From NCBI RefSeq assembly GCF_002738225.1, contig NZ_PEBQ01000144.1, forward strand, positions 62,001-126,000: a stretch of 64,000 nt of DNA, given 5' to 3'. The notes under the pieces are model-generated. The model was given only the letters and a program-made list of their open reading frames with translations, did not search any database and was not told the DNA's origin. Shown here piece by piece: positions 1 to 9,482 of this stretch (its first letter is position 1; each line of letters starts with the position of its first letter). Origin of the DNA: Acetobacter pomorum (GTDB taxonomy: Bacteria > Pseudomonadota > Alphaproteobacteria > Acetobacterales > Acetobacteraceae). Both the position numbers and the translations under genes were made by a program.

Positions 1-1
1 G

Positions 2-112
2 CTGTTAAAGGCCATGAAGCTGGAAACATTGCCGGACCTGATTGAAAAGGCCAACATTCTGGCCCGTGATGTCTCTGCAACTTTTGCCCGTCTGGTTGGC
101 CCGGTGGAATAA
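2..112 (+). CDS. C-terminal fragment of an unidentified protein
   Basis: Only the last 36 codons and the TAA stop lie in the window. The readable tail has the pattern LLKAMKLETLPDLIEKAN and ends in GPVE. It loosely resembles the end of the LuxR-type DNA-binding domain of FixJ-family response regulators, where a short K-x-x-S-L-x-D-L-V helix closes the protein, but the fragment is too short to prove this. It lies 79 bases upstream of the peroxiredoxin gene on the same strand. Confidence 0.5.
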   Translation: MLKAMKLETLPDLIEKANILARDVSATFARLVGPVE

Positions 113-191
113 GCCTGTTTTTTTAAAGGAACAGCGTGCAAACCCGCCACGTTCAATATGGGTAGGGTGTTTAAAAAGAAGGATACCAAAC

Positions 192-680
192 ATGACGGAA
201 CAGCACACATTAAAGGTAGGGAATGCAGCCCCGGCATTTGATATGGAAGCAAGCGGGGGCCGCAAGGTGACGCTGGCAGATTTTAAGGGCAAGCCGTTTG
301 TTCTGTATTTTTACCCCAAGGCAGATACACCCGGATGCACCAAGGAAGCCTGTGGGTTTAACGAAGCCCTGAAGGATTTTGAAAAAGCAGGGTTGTCCGT
401 TATTGGCGTCTCGCGTGATCCGGTTAAAAAACTGGATGCCTTTGCTGCCAAATATGATCTGACCTTCCCTCTGGCGTCAGATGAATCTGGCAGCGTGACA
501 GAAGCCTATGGTGTGTGGGTGGAAAAAACCAATTATGGCCGCCAATATATGGGCATTGAGCGCACAACTTTTCTGATTGGGCCAGACGGTAAAATTGCGC
601 ATATCTGGCCCAAGGTAAAAGTGCCAGGCCATGTTGAGGCTGTGCTGGAAGCTGCCCGCACATTGGCAACTAGTGCCTGA
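192..680 (+). CDS. bcp: Bcp/PrxQ-type thioredoxin-dependent peroxiredoxin
   Basis: This 162-residue cytosolic thiol peroxidase should reduce hydrogen peroxide and organic hydroperoxides with electrons from thioredoxin. The peroxidatic cysteine is Cys49 in the PKADTPGCT motif and the probable resolving cysteine is Cys54, the C-x4-C spacing of the Bcp/PrxQ class. The AhpC/TSA fold runs through almost the whole length, and the late RTTFLIGPDGKI strand motif is present. The ATG at 192 was chosen over an in-frame ATG at 42 because AGAAGGA lies just ahead of it and the protein then has normal family length. It stands alone and converges with the glycine-rich gene. Confidence 0.93.
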   Translation: MTEQHTLKVGNAAPAFDMEASGGRKVTLADFKGKPFVLYFYPKADTPGCTKEACGFNEALKDFEKAGLSVIGVSRDPVKKLDAFAAKYDLTFPLASDESGSVTEAYGVWVEKTNYGRQYMGIERTTFLIGPDGKIAHIWPKVKVPGHVEAVLEAARTLATSA

Positions 681-695
681 AGGCGGTTTTTTTTT
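675..695 (+). terminator. Short hairpin plus T-run after the peroxiredoxin gene
   Basis: A small GCCT/AGGC repeat overlapping the stop codon of bcp is followed within a few bases by nine T residues (687-695). The stem is short, so termination here is plausible but not certain. The opposing glycine-rich gene ends at 722. Confidence 0.4.
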
Positions 696-721
696 AAGGC
701 TTACCTCTACCACCCCGTAGC

Positions 722-1120
722 TTACCAGGTCTGATAATATCCGCGTGGGGCGTAATATCCATAACCCGGTCCGGGTATAACGGGCACTGCAGGCACAACA
801 TACGCCGGTGGAGGTGGTGGCGGAGGGGGTGCGTAAGCTACAGGTGGGCCACCCGCCATTGTTGCCCCGGCCAAAGCCCCTACGGCCAACCCGCCGATAA
901 GGGCGCCAGCAATAGCACCGCCGCCGGGGCCACGATGATGGTAGTAGCCGCCTCTGGGGCCACCCCAGCCAGGGCCACCCGGACCGCCACGTGGGCCACC
1001 GCCCCAACCGGGGCCGCCCATCATATGTGGGCCGGGCTGGGCCTGCGCCATTGGCATGGTTGTCAAGCCAAGGCCCGTAATAATGGGCAGAGCCATCAAA
1101 AGTTTGGTAATCTGGCGCAT
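722..1120 (-). CDS. Exported glycine/proline-rich protein with a glycine-zipper segment
   Basis: This 132-residue protein begins with a signal peptide (MRQITKLLMALPIITGLGL, probable cleavage after AQA near residue 27). A glycine-rich stretch of GGPGWGG-like units follows (about 35-65), then a small-residue hydrophobic segment with the spacing of a glycine zipper (about 66-92), a run of eight prolines, and a Tyr/Gly-rich tail. It is low-complexity and probably sits in the periplasm or outer envelope. The ATG at 1120 was chosen because AAGGAGG lies about 6 bases ahead, whereas the upstream ATG would add 16 residues before the signal peptide. I do not recognise a specific function. Confidence 0.7.
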   Translation of the reverse strand: MRQITKLLMALPIITGLGLTTMPMAQAQPGPHMMGGPGWGGGPRGGPGGPGWGGPRGGYYHHRGPGGGAIAGALIGGLAVGALAGATMAGGPPVAYAPPPPPPPPAYVVPAVPVIPGPGYGYYAPRGYYQTW

Positions 1121-1136
1121 GAAATGAGCCTCCTTG

Positions 1137-1156
1137 AAACAGGATAAAACCTGTTT
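1137..1156 (-). other. Inverted repeat in the leader of the glycine-rich gene
   Basis: AAACAGG and CCTGTTT form a perfect 7-bp inverted repeat around a 6-base AT-rich loop, just 5' of the ribosome binding site of the glycine-rich gene on the minus strand. It could be an mRNA hairpin that influences translation, or an operator. There is no direct evidence for either. Confidence 0.35.
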
Positions 1157-1307
1157 TCTTTGTCTCATCTCAAATAATGGCGCGTCTTATGGCAAATTAA
1201 AGGCGTATCCGCGGCGTTATTTTGTACCCTGCTTTTATGCAGTACAACGCTCTATAATTAAAAGACTACAGTGCGCTTGCTGCCTTCCTTCACAAAAGAT
1301 CGCATGG

Positions 1308-2591
1308 TCAGGGACGTGCAGAAGCGGTAGCGGACGCGGTACTGCTGGCTGCCTGTTTCAGGCGTAAAACCGTAAACAGAGTGATAGCGGCACAAAGGGA
1401 AACATATCCCGCAAACCAGTTTTCGTGCCCGATCTGTTTGCACCACAGGGCAATATATTCTGTTGTGCCGCCAAAAATGGAAACCGTGAGCGCGTAAGGC
1501 AATGCCACACCCAAAGCACGAATACGGGTTGGAAACAGCTCAGCTTTGACAATGGCGTTAATGGATGTGTAACCCGATGCAATAAACAGTGCTGTCACAA
1601 TCAGGGCGAATGCTGCCCAGGGGGAGGTTGTGCTGGCCAGCATATGTAGCAACGGAATGGTGCCGAACGTTACGCCAAAACCAAAAAACAGCAGCAGCGG
1701 TTTACGTCCAATTTTGTCTGAAACAGCCCCAAAAACAGGCTGCATGGCTGCAAACACAATCAGGCTGGCGGTGGAGATAAGGGTTGCGGTTTCCTTGGGA
1801 AAGCCCAGCGTGTTGGCCAGATATTTCTGCATGTAAATGGTGTAGGTATAAAAGGCTACGGTGCCCCCAAGCGTGAGGCCACAAACTGTGCGCACAGCGC
1901 GCCAATGGTGCAGAAGAACGCGAATACCCCCTTTTTCTTCTTGCACATGTGCGCTTTTAAAGCTGTCGCTTTCCGTCATCTGGCGGCGCAGCCAGAATAC
2001 CAGTACAGCGCCCAAAGCTCCTATCAGAAACGGCACGCGCCAACCCCAGCTTGCAATCTGCTGCGGTGTGAGCAGCACGTATTGCATAAGCAGGAGCAGA
2101 ACAAGCGCAAGCAGTTGGCCCATCACCAGCGTGACATATAAAAAGCCAGACCAGAATCCACGATGCTCCGGTGTGGCTACTTCGGCCAGATAGGTGGCAG
2201 ATGCCCCATATTCTCCCCCAAGGCTCAGGCCTTGCAGCAGGCGGGCAATAAGCAGCAGAAGCGGGGCCGCAAGGCCGATCTGGTCATATGTTGGGCATAC
2301 GGCAATGGCCAAAGACCCTAAACACATGGTGAGCACAGAAATGGTGAGCGCGCTGCGGCGGCCGTATCGGTCTGCCGCCATGCCCAAAAGCCACCCGCCA
2401 ACAGGCCGCATGAAAAAACCCACAGCAAATACTGCAGCGGCGTTCAAAAGTTCTACAGTAGGGTTTCCGTGTGGGAAAAAGGCATGGGCAAAGTAAATGG
2501 TAAAAGAGGAATAAACATACCAATCAAAATATTCCAGCAGGTTGCCCGCAGAACCTGCCACAATGCCGCGAATGCGTTGTGCCGTGTTCAT
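1308..2591 (-). CDS. MFS transporter of the metabolite:H+ symporter (MHS) family
   Basis: This 427-residue inner-membrane protein has about 12 hydrophobic segments. The N-terminus carries the MHS signature GNLLEYFDWYVY, followed by the motif-A loop with DRYGRR between TM2 and TM3 and the RLLQGLSLGGEYG motif in TM4 to TM5. The central loop after TM6 contains a DSFKSAHVQEEKGG stretch. Close relatives (KgtP, ShiA, ProP, CitA types) import dicarboxylates, citrate, shikimate or osmolytes with protons. The substrate cannot be read from sequence. The ATG is preceded by AGGAG about 10 bases away. It is transcribed divergently from rmuC. Confidence 0.88.
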   Translation of the reverse strand: MNTAQRIRGIVAGSAGNLLEYFDWYVYSSFTIYFAHAFFPHGNPTVELLNAAAVFAVGFFMRPVGGWLLGMAADRYGRRSALTISVLTMCLGSLAIAVCPTYDQIGLAAPLLLLIARLLQGLSLGGEYGASATYLAEVATPEHRGFWSGFLYVTLVMGQLLALVLLLLMQYVLLTPQQIASWGWRVPFLIGALGAVLVFWLRRQMTESDSFKSAHVQEEKGGIRVLLHHWRAVRTVCGLTLGGTVAFYTYTIYMQKYLANTLGFPKETATLISTASLIVFAAMQPVFGAVSDKIGRKPLLLFFGFGVTFGTIPLLHMLASTTSPWAAFALIVTALFIASGYTSINAIVKAELFPTRIRALGVALPYALTVSIFGGTTEYIALWCKQIGHENWFAGYVSLCAAITLFTVLRLKQAASSTASATASARP

Positions 2592-2826
2592 TGTAAGTGT
2601 TCTCCTGCCTGGATAAAGTAAGAATTATTTCAATATGCAGCAAAAATGATGCATTTTTATTGCAAACACCCATGTCTGCGTTTGGCACACATGGCAGATG
2701 AAAGCGCAGGTCATATCATTGCCTGTGCTCTCTTGTCATTACGCTTGCGCGATAAAGCCGCTTTTGAGAGTCATCCCATGCGTTTGTGGCGCTTGCTCTT
2801 GCCCCGCACATAAGACAAAACAGGGC
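2592..2826. promoter_or_regulatory. Divergent intergenic region between the MHS transporter and rmuC
   Basis: These 235 bases must hold the promoters of two divergent genes. AAAAATG and CATTTTT form a perfect 7-bp inverted repeat with a 3-base centre at 2642-2658, about 50-65 bases ahead of the transporter start. It is a candidate operator or hairpin. I found no clear -35/-10 pair. Confidence 0.35.
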
Positions 2827-4098
2827 ATGAGTTCCATAATTGTTCTTTCAGGTATTGCTTTGTGCGCTCTGTTGCTGGGGGCGGGTCTTACTGTTTTGCT
2901 GCGCTCCAAATCTGGTGGCGGCACAGATGCAGATTTGCTGGCCCGTCTCTATGTTTTGGTGGAGCGTGAAGCCGCAACAGCACGTTCCGATATTGCAGCG
3001 CAACGCAACAGCATGGTGGAAATGGAGCGTGCCATGGGGGGGCGGATTGAGCGCATGCGCACCGAACTGGCAGAACAGCTTGGCGCGCTGGCAGGCGGAC
3101 TTGGGCGTGAGCAGGCCGAGGCACGCGCCGCACAGGCTGAAGCCCTGCGTAATCTGGCAGATACCTCTGCCCAGCAGCTTGCCTCTATCCGCCGTGCCGT
3201 AACAGAGCAACTGCATGAAGCGGTAGAACAGCAGATGCAAACTTCCTTTCAGCGCGTGCTGGAGCAGTTTTCTGCCATGCAGAAAGCCATGGGAGAGGTC
3301 AGGGCCATGACAGGCCAGATAGGAGACCTCAAGCGCCTGTTCAGCAATGTAAAAACCCGTGGTGGCTGGGGGGAGGCACAGCTGCGCGCCATTTTGGATG
3401 ATGTGTTGCCGCCGGGCACCTATGAAAGCAATGTGCGGATTGGCAATGGGAATGATGTGGTGGAATTTGCCATTCGCATGCCCGTTAAATCCAGCTCGCC
3501 GCCTTTGCTGCCGGTTGACAGCAAATTTCCCACAGAAGCCTATGAGCGGCTGCTGAATGCTGCAGATGAAGGCGATACGGCAGCAGAAAAAGCGGCACGC
3601 AAATCTTTGGAAAACACCATGCGGGTGGAAGCGCGCAAAATTTCCAGCAAATATATTCATCCGCCCAAAACGGTGGAATTTGCCGTACTGTATCTGCCAA
3701 CAGATGGGTTATATACAGAAGTAGCCCGCATGCCGGGGTTGATTGATGAATTGGGGCGGCAGTTCAGGGTTATGGTGATGGGGCCAGCCCTTATGCCTGC
3801 CATGCTGCGCACAATTCATCTGGGGTACGTTACACTTGCGTTGGAAGAACGCACAGAAACCATTGCGCGCCTGCTGGGGGCTACACGGCAGGAAATGATT
3901 AAAATGGATGGTGTGCTGGACAAGCTGGCGCGTAATGCGCAGGCCATGTCTTTCTCGATTGAGGAAGCCCGGAGGCGCACACGTTCCGTAAGCCGCAAGC
4001 TGCGTGAGCTGGATGAGCCGGAAGAAAATGCCGGCGAAACGGAAGAGTCTGAAATTGAATTTACTGGTGTAGATACAAACGGGACGGCATCAGGGTAA
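2827..4098 (+). CDS. rmuC: DNA recombination protein RmuC homologue
   Basis: This 423-residue protein has an N-terminal membrane anchor (SSIIVLSGIALCALLLGAG, about residues 2-22). A long alpha-helical coiled-coil region rich in Ala, Glu, Arg and Gln follows (about 30-165). The conserved RmuC nuclease-like core comes next, with LFSNVKTRGGWGEAQL, LPVDSKFP and FAVLYLPTDGLY. RmuC limits inversions at short inverted repeats in E. coli and its core is related to restriction-endonuclease folds. The ATG at 2827 places the membrane anchor at the N-terminus. An upstream in-frame ATG (2698) would add a cysteine-rich tract with no family similarity. A tight gap leads into the response-regulator gene. Confidence 0.9.
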   Translation: MSSIIVLSGIALCALLLGAGLTVLLRSKSGGGTDADLLARLYVLVEREAATARSDIAAQRNSMVEMERAMGGRIERMRTELAEQLGALAGGLGREQAEARAAQAEALRNLADTSAQQLASIRRAVTEQLHEAVEQQMQTSFQRVLEQFSAMQKAMGEVRAMTGQIGDLKRLFSNVKTRGGWGEAQLRAILDDVLPPGTYESNVRIGNGNDVVEFAIRMPVKSSSPPLLPVDSKFPTEAYERLLNAADEGDTAAEKAARKSLENTMRVEARKISSKYIHPPKTVEFAVLYLPTDGLYTEVARMPGLIDELGRQFRVMVMGPALMPAMLRTIHLGYVTLALEERTETIARLLGATRQEMIKMDGVLDKLARNAQAMSFSIEEARRRTRSVSRKLRELDEPEENAGETEESEIEFTGVDTNGTASG

Positions 4099-4101
4099 CA
4101 G

Positions 4102-4833
4102 ATGAATGGAACAGTAGATATGCTTAAGGAAGACGCCGATTTTTTCTCACCCAACGGGAAAACGGTGCTTCTGGTGGAAGATGATGGCGCAATAGCCGAG
4201 GAAATTGCAGCTGAACTGACAGCGCGCGGTTTTAAGGTGCAGCATGAGGCCACGGGGGATGCCGGGCTGGAGGCCGCCTTGCGCGCAGAAGCGGACGTTA
4301 TGGTGGTGGATCGGCTTTTGCCGGGTCTGGATGGCTTGAGCGTGATAGAAACCATGCGCCAGCAGGGTATTCGCCTGCCAGTGCTGGTGCTTTCCGCCCT
4401 TTCCGCCGTGGATGACCGGGTGACAGGGCTTAAAGCCGGTGGTGATGATTATCTGACCAAGCCTTTTGCCATAGAGGAACTGGTGGCCCGCATAGAGGCC
4501 CTGCTGCGCCGGCCAGATGATACACGCAGCACCAAACTGCATCTGGGCCCGATTGAAATGGACCTGATTGAGCGGCGTGTCTGGCGCAATGGGCGGGAAA
4601 TAGAGCTGCTACCGCGGGAATTCCGTTTGCTTGAATATCTTATGCGCAGGCCGGGGCAGGTGCTCACCCGCTCCATGCTGCTGGAGGATGTGTGGCAGTA
4701 TCGGTTCATTCCGCGCACCAATCTGGTGGATGTGCATATCGGCAAGCTGCGCCGCAAAATTGATGGGCCGGGAGAGGAACCGCTGATCGAGAGTATTCGC
4801 GGAACGGGATTCCGGCTGCGTGTTCCTGACTGA
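4102..4833 (+). CDS. OmpR/PhoB-family response regulator
   Basis: This 243-residue two-component regulator has a receiver domain (about 20-135) with acidic residues Asp27/Asp28, the phosphoacceptor Asp70 (MVVDRLLPGLDG), Ser98 and Lys120 (YLTKPF). A winged-helix DNA-binding domain follows (about 145-242), with RNGREIELLPREFRLLEYL and the C-terminal RGTGFRLRVPD hairpin. It begins 3 bases after rmuC and overlaps the downstream kinase gene by 14 bases, so the pair is translationally coupled. Together with the RND pump genes further on, it probably controls efflux or envelope stress genes. The inducing signal is unknown. Confidence 0.93.
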   Translation: MNGTVDMLKEDADFFSPNGKTVLLVEDDGAIAEEIAAELTARGFKVQHEATGDAGLEAALRAEADVMVVDRLLPGLDGLSVIETMRQQGIRLPVLVLSALSAVDDRVTGLKAGGDDYLTKPFAIEELVARIEALLRRPDDTRSTKLHLGPIEMDLIERRVWRNGREIELLPREFRLLEYLMRRPGQVLTRSMLLEDVWQYRFIPRTNLVDVHIGKLRRKIDGPGEEPLIESIRGTGFRLRVPD

Positions 4834-6211
4834 GCTTTTTCGCACAGCCACATTTCGTATCACCCTTATGGCGCTGGCCGCCATGGCTGGGGTGATGGTC
4901 ATGCAGTTTGGTCTGGTTTACGCCCAGCTTGAGGCTGTGGAATCGCGCCGCTCCACTGAGTTGCTGAAAGGCGAGGCCGAACTGCTGGCCCAGATGTCTC
5001 CTGAGCATCTGGAATATGTTATCCGCCGCCGCGCTACAGATGATCTGCGCCTTATTATTAACAGTGCCGGGCTGTTTGATTCCGGGCATGCACTTATTGC
5101 GGGGGATCTGCGCACATGGCCCAAGGGGCTTAAGGCAGATGGCAAACCCCATAATGTGGAAATCTACCCAGAAGAAGGGGATTCGTACCCTTTGCGGGTG
5201 CTGGCGGAAAAACTGCCAGATGGCACCATTCTGGTTCTGGGGCGCAGTTTCCACCTTCTGTCCGAACAAAAGCTCATGCTGCGCCACACCATGCTGGTGG
5301 CGGCTGTTCCCACATTTGTGTTTGCGCTGTTTCTGGGCATCGTGCTTAGCCACCGTGCACTTTCCCGCGTGAAGGAAATGCACGAGGCCATAGACCGCAT
5401 TATGGCCGGTGATATCCATGAACGTCTGCCTGCCGCCAAGGAGCGGGATGATCTGGAACGTCTGGCTGGCAGCGTAAACCGTATGTTGGACCGGCTAGAA
5501 CGGCTGATGGATGACATGCGCGAAGTGGGAAATGATATTGCGCATGATCTGCGCACGCCACTTTCTCGCGTGCGGGCCCGGCTGGAGCGCGCTCTTTCCA
5601 CCCCTGCCGGGTCGCAGGCTCTGGAAGCAGCGGTCGGCCGCGCGGTGGATGATCTGGACCAGTGTTTAGGCATTATTACGGCGTTGCTACGCATTGCGGA
5701 AATTGAAAATAGCCGCAGGCAGGCAGGCTTTGGGCAGGTGCTTTTGGCCGATCTGGTGACAGACGTATTTGATTTGTATGAACCCATAGCTGAAATGGAA
5801 GATAAAGTGCTGGTGGCAAAGGAGGGCGAGGCCCCTTGCTTTGTATGGGGGGACCGGCACTTGTTGATCGAGCTTCTGGCCAATCTGGTTGATAACGCAA
5901 TTAAGTTTACACCACAGGGCGGTCGTATTATTTTGGGATCGCAACGAATCAACGGTGCAGCGTCTCTGTTTGTCATGGATACGGGCGTGGGTATTGCACC
6001 GGCAGAAAGAAAAGCCGTGCTTTCGCGCTTTTATCGGTCAGACAAAAGCCGTCATGTGCCTGGTAGCGGGCTGGGGCTGAGCCTGGTGTGCGCTATAGCG
6101 CATTTGCACGAAGCCCATGTCACGATCGAGACAGGCCCCGAAGGTACGGGCACCTGTTTTAGAATTACCTTTCCATCCGCTTTTTTACAAAAGGTTGAAG
6201 ATTGCACGTAA
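4820..6211 (+). CDS. Membrane sensor histidine kinase, partner of the adjacent regulator
   Basis: This 463-residue kinase has two membrane segments (about 12-34 and 155-177) around a periplasmic sensor of about 120 residues. A HAMP linker follows (178-232), then the HisKA domain with phospho-accepting His242 (NDIAHDLRTPLSR) and the ATPase domain with N-box NLVDNAIKF (355-363), DTGVG (387-391) and GSGLGL (415-420). The GTG at 4820 was chosen because the next ATG (4868) would remove the start of the first membrane segment. The 14-base overlap with the regulator supports a cognate pair. The periplasmic domain has no recognisable ligand fold. Confidence 0.92.
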   Translation: MFLTELFRTATFRITLMALAAMAGVMVMQFGLVYAQLEAVESRRSTELLKGEAELLAQMSPEHLEYVIRRRATDDLRLIINSAGLFDSGHALIAGDLRTWPKGLKADGKPHNVEIYPEEGDSYPLRVLAEKLPDGTILVLGRSFHLLSEQKLMLRHTMLVAAVPTFVFALFLGIVLSHRALSRVKEMHEAIDRIMAGDIHERLPAAKERDDLERLAGSVNRMLDRLERLMDDMREVGNDIAHDLRTPLSRVRARLERALSTPAGSQALEAAVGRAVDDLDQCLGIITALLRIAEIENSRRQAGFGQVLLADLVTDVFDLYEPIAEMEDKVLVAKEGEAPCFVWGDRHLLIELLANLVDNAIKFTPQGGRIILGSQRINGAASLFVMDTGVGIAPAERKAVLSRFYRSDKSRHVPGSGLGLSLVCAIAHLHEAHVTIETGPEGTGTCFRITFPSAFLQKVEDCT

Positions 6212-6308
6212 TGATGTTGGCGGGCAGCAGATATGTATGTAACCATAAAACCATGCCAAATCTGCTTGTCTGCAATGCAGCGTCTCTAACTGTGCAAGGT
6301 TGGAGCGC

Positions 6309-9300
6309 ATGAACGAAATTGTCGTTACCGCGCTTAAAAAGCCGTATACGTTTGTGGTGCTTTCCATCCTGATTCTGGTGTTCGGAATCAGGGGGATATT
6401 CAATACCCCCACAGACGTTTTTCCCAGTATCCGTATCCCAGTTGTGGCAGTGGTCTGGACCTATACGGGCCTGATGCCAGAGGATATGTCTGGCCGCGTG
6501 GTGTATTATTACGAGCGCGCCCTGACCGCGACCGTGAATAATATCGAGCATATCGAGAGCCAGTCGTATTACGGCCGTGGGATTGTGAAGATCTACTTCC
6601 AGCCCGGTACGGATACATCTGTGGCGCAAACCCAGATTACCTCGGTATCGCAGACAGTTATCAAGCAGATGCCCACAGGCTCTACGCCACCGCTGGTGCT
6701 GGCTTATAATGCGTCTTCTGTGCCGGTTGTCACGTTGCAGGTGTCTTCCACCTCCATGACAGCCTCACAGATTTACGACATGTCCTCCAACCTCATCCGC
6801 CCGGCGCTTGTTTCCGTGGCGGGGGCTGCCATTCCCAATCCTTATGGGGGGCAGCCGGGTAATATCATGGTGGATCTGGACCCGGTTAAGCTGCTGGCGC
6901 ATCGGCTTTCTCCGGTAGATGTCTCGCGCGCGCTGAATAGCCAGAACATTGTGCTGCCAGCGGGTGACCAGCGCATTGGCCCGTTTGACTGGATGGTTCA
7001 GACCAACGCCTCTCCCAAGAATATGGAAGAGCTGAACATGATCCCCATCAAACAGGTGGGGGATGCGGTGGTGCGCTTGCAGGATGTGGCGTGGGTGCAT
7101 GCAGGTGGCCCACCACAAACCAACCTTGTGCTGGTTAAAGGGCAGCAGGGTGTTCTGATCGTCATTATGAAAAGCGGCGATGCCTCTACGCTGGATGTTG
7201 TGGCGGGGGTTAAAAAGCTGCTGCCGGGCATTGTGAAAACTCTGCCCGAAGGTGTGAGCATCAAGATTTTGAATGATGCCTCCACCTTCGTGAAGGAATC
7301 CGTGCAGGACGTGGTGCGTGAAATGCTGACGGCCGCGTGCCTGACCGGGCTTGTGGTGTTGCTGTTTCTGGGCTCCTGGCGTTCCACTGTTATTATTGCC
7401 ACATCCATTCCACTGGCCATGCTGTGTTCCGTTATCGGGCTGGGCTGGGCTGGGCAGACCATTAACGTCATGACACTGGGTGGCTTGGCGCTGGCCGTGG
7501 GGATTCTGGTGGATGACGCCACGGTGATGATCGAGAATATTGATGCGCATCTTGAGATGGAGAAGGATCTGGAAACGGCCATTATTGATGCCGCCAACCA
7601 GATTGTTATTCCCACCTTTGTCTCCACCATGTGCATCTGTATTGTGTGGATGCCGCTGTTCCAGCTGACAGGTGTTGCGGGCTGGCTGTTTATGCCAATG
7701 GCAGAAGCCATCATTTTCGCCATGATTGCCTCTTTCATCCTGTCCCGAACACTGGTGCCCACCATGGCTAAATACATGCTGGCGGCACAGGTGGCGGCGC
7801 ATGCGCATGGCTCGCAGGAACCCAAAACTATTTTTGGCCGCTTTCAGCGTGGGTTTGAGCATAAGTTTGAGCAGTTCCGGCACCGTTATCATGAGTTGCT
7901 GTCTCATCTGGTGGCAACGCGCGGCACTTTTGTGCCAGTGTTTGTGTTGTGCTCGCTTGGTTCCTTGGGGCTACTGTTCTTTGTGGGGCAGGATTTCTTT
8001 CCTGAAGTGAACTCGGATGCCATTGCCCTGCATATGCGTGCACCCATTGGCACAAGGCTGGAGGAATCCGGCAAGATTTCTCAGCTTGTGAATGATGAGA
8101 TTGAACGCACACTGCCGGGGCAGGTGGAAGGGCTGGTTGATAACTGCGGCCTGCCATTCAGTCCGCTGAATCAGGCTTATATTCCAACGCCCACAGTGGG
8201 TACGCAGGATTGCGATATTACGGTTTCGCTTAAAAATCCGGCATCCCCTGTGGCGGAATATCGGCGGCTTTTGCGCCATAACCTCAACATGAAGTTTCCC
8301 GGCACGCAGTTCTCCTTCCTGCCGGGGGATCTGACAGCCAAAATCCTGAACTTTGGTTTGCCATCTCCCATTGATGTGCAGGTGATCGGGCGCAACCTTT
8401 CGGAAAACTTCCGTTTTGCAAACCGGCTGGCGGAACGTCTGCGTCATGTTACGGGCCTGACAGACGTGTTTGTGCAACAGCCCATGACAACGCCAACCCT
8501 GATGGTGAATACCCGGCGTACCTACGCGCTGGGTACCGGTATTACAGAAGCCGATGTTGCCAATAACGCACTGGTTTCTCTGTCTGGCAGTTCTCAGGTG
8601 GGGCAGGTGTACTGGCTGGATACCAAAACCGGCGTTTCGCATCTGATTGATATCCAAACGCCAGCGCCATTCCTCCAGACCATGAATGATCTGGAAATCA
8701 CGCCTGTTGATAAAGGAGATGGCAACCCATCGGGGCAGGACCCGCAGATTCTGGGGGGGCTGAGCAAGATTGATCAGATCGGCACCCCGGCGGAGGTGGC
8801 GCATTACAACATCATGCCGGTGTTTGATATTTACGCCACAAATGAGGGGATAGACCTCGGCACCGTCTCACGCGAGGTATCGCGGATTGTTGAGGAAGTG
8901 CAGGGTGATCTGCCGCATGGTTCCTCCCTCAGTGTGTTGGGGCAGGCGGTCACCATGAACAGTGCCTATGTTCAGTTGCTGGGTGGTTTGGCCATGTCTG
9001 TGCTGTTGGTTTACCTGCTGATTGTGGTGAACTTTCAGTCTTGGTTGGACCCGTTCATTATCATCACCGCGTTGCCCGGTGCGCTGGCAGGTATTTCATG
9101 GAGCCTGTTTCTTACGCACACCACGCTTTCCGTGCCAGCACTTACGGGGGCCATTATGTGCATGGGCACGGCCACGGCCAACGCCATTCTGGTGGTGGCT
9201 TTTGCGCGTGAACGGCTGGAAGAACATGGAGATGCCATTCAGGCTGCGCTGGAAGCCGGATTTGAGCGGATTCGCCCCGTGCTGATGACAGCTTCTGCCA

Positions 9301-9482
9301 TGATTATCGGCATGTTGCCCATGTCTTTAAGCAATTCGCAAAATGCACCGTTGGGTAAGGCTGTTATGGGGGGGCTGATGGTGGCAACGGTTGCCACCCT
9401 GCTGTTTGTGCCCTGCGTATTTGCCATGCTGCACACACGTAAAAAACCGCATGAAACCGAACAAGAGGAAGCTGCCGCATGA
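6309..9482 (+). CDS. RND (HAE1-type) efflux permease
   Basis: This inner-membrane proton-driven pump of about 1057 residues has the AcrB-like plan of twelve membrane segments and two large periplasmic loops. The TM4 proton-relay pair is visible in GILVDDATVMIEN. N-terminal features include PTDVFPSIRIPVV, the usual pore-domain entry. It is more divergent from AcrB/MdtB than the second pump in this window. ATG 6309 is used; an in-frame TTG at 6300 is the alternative. It starts 97 bases after the kinase gene and its stop overlaps the adaptor start by 4 bases (ATGA). Substrates are not predictable. Confidence 0.92.
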   Translation: MNEIVVTALKKPYTFVVLSILILVFGIRGIFNTPTDVFPSIRIPVVAVVWTYTGLMPEDMSGRVVYYYERALTATVNNIEHIESQSYYGRGIVKIYFQPGTDTSVAQTQITSVSQTVIKQMPTGSTPPLVLAYNASSVPVVTLQVSSTSMTASQIYDMSSNLIRPALVSVAGAAIPNPYGGQPGNIMVDLDPVKLLAHRLSPVDVSRALNSQNIVLPAGDQRIGPFDWMVQTNASPKNMEELNMIPIKQVGDAVVRLQDVAWVHAGGPPQTNLVLVKGQQGVLIVIMKSGDASTLDVVAGVKKLLPGIVKTLPEGVSIKILNDASTFVKESVQDVVREMLTAACLTGLVVLLFLGSWRSTVIIATSIPLAMLCSVIGLGWAGQTINVMTLGGLALAVGILVDDATVMIENIDAHLEMEKDLETAIIDAANQIVIPTFVSTMCICIVWMPLFQLTGVAGWLFMPMAEAIIFAMIASFILSRTLVPTMAKYMLAAQVAAHAHGSQEPKTIFGRFQRGFEHKFEQFRHRYHELLSHLVATRGTFVPVFVLCSLGSLGLLFFVGQDFFPEVNSDAIALHMRAPIGTRLEESGKISQLVNDEIERTLPGQVEGLVDNCGLPFSPLNQAYIPTPTVGTQDCDITVSLKNPASPVAEYRRLLRHNLNMKFPGTQFSFLPGDLTAKILNFGLPSPIDVQVIGRNLSENFRFANRLAERLRHVTGLTDVFVQQPMTTPTLMVNTRRTYALGTGITEADVANNALVSLSGSSQVGQVYWLDTKTGVSHLIDIQTPAPFLQTMNDLEITPVDKGDGNPSGQDPQILGGLSKIDQIGTPAEVAHYNIMPVFDIYATNEGIDLGTVSREVSRIVEEVQGDLPHGSSLSVLGQAVTMNSAYVQLLGGLAMSVLLVYLLIVVNFQSWLDPFIIITALPGALAGISWSLFLTHTTLSVPALTGAIMCMGTATANAILVVAFARERLEEHGDAIQAALEAGFERIRPVLMTASAMIIGMLPMSLSNSQNAPLGKAVMGGLMVATVATLLFVPCVFAMLHTRKKPHETEQEEAAA

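Noticed and set aside
2698..2826. Upstream in-frame start for rmuC adding 43 residues
   Set aside because: The added stretch is cysteine-rich, unlike RmuC, and would bury the membrane anchor; the start at 2827 puts the anchor at the N-terminus.
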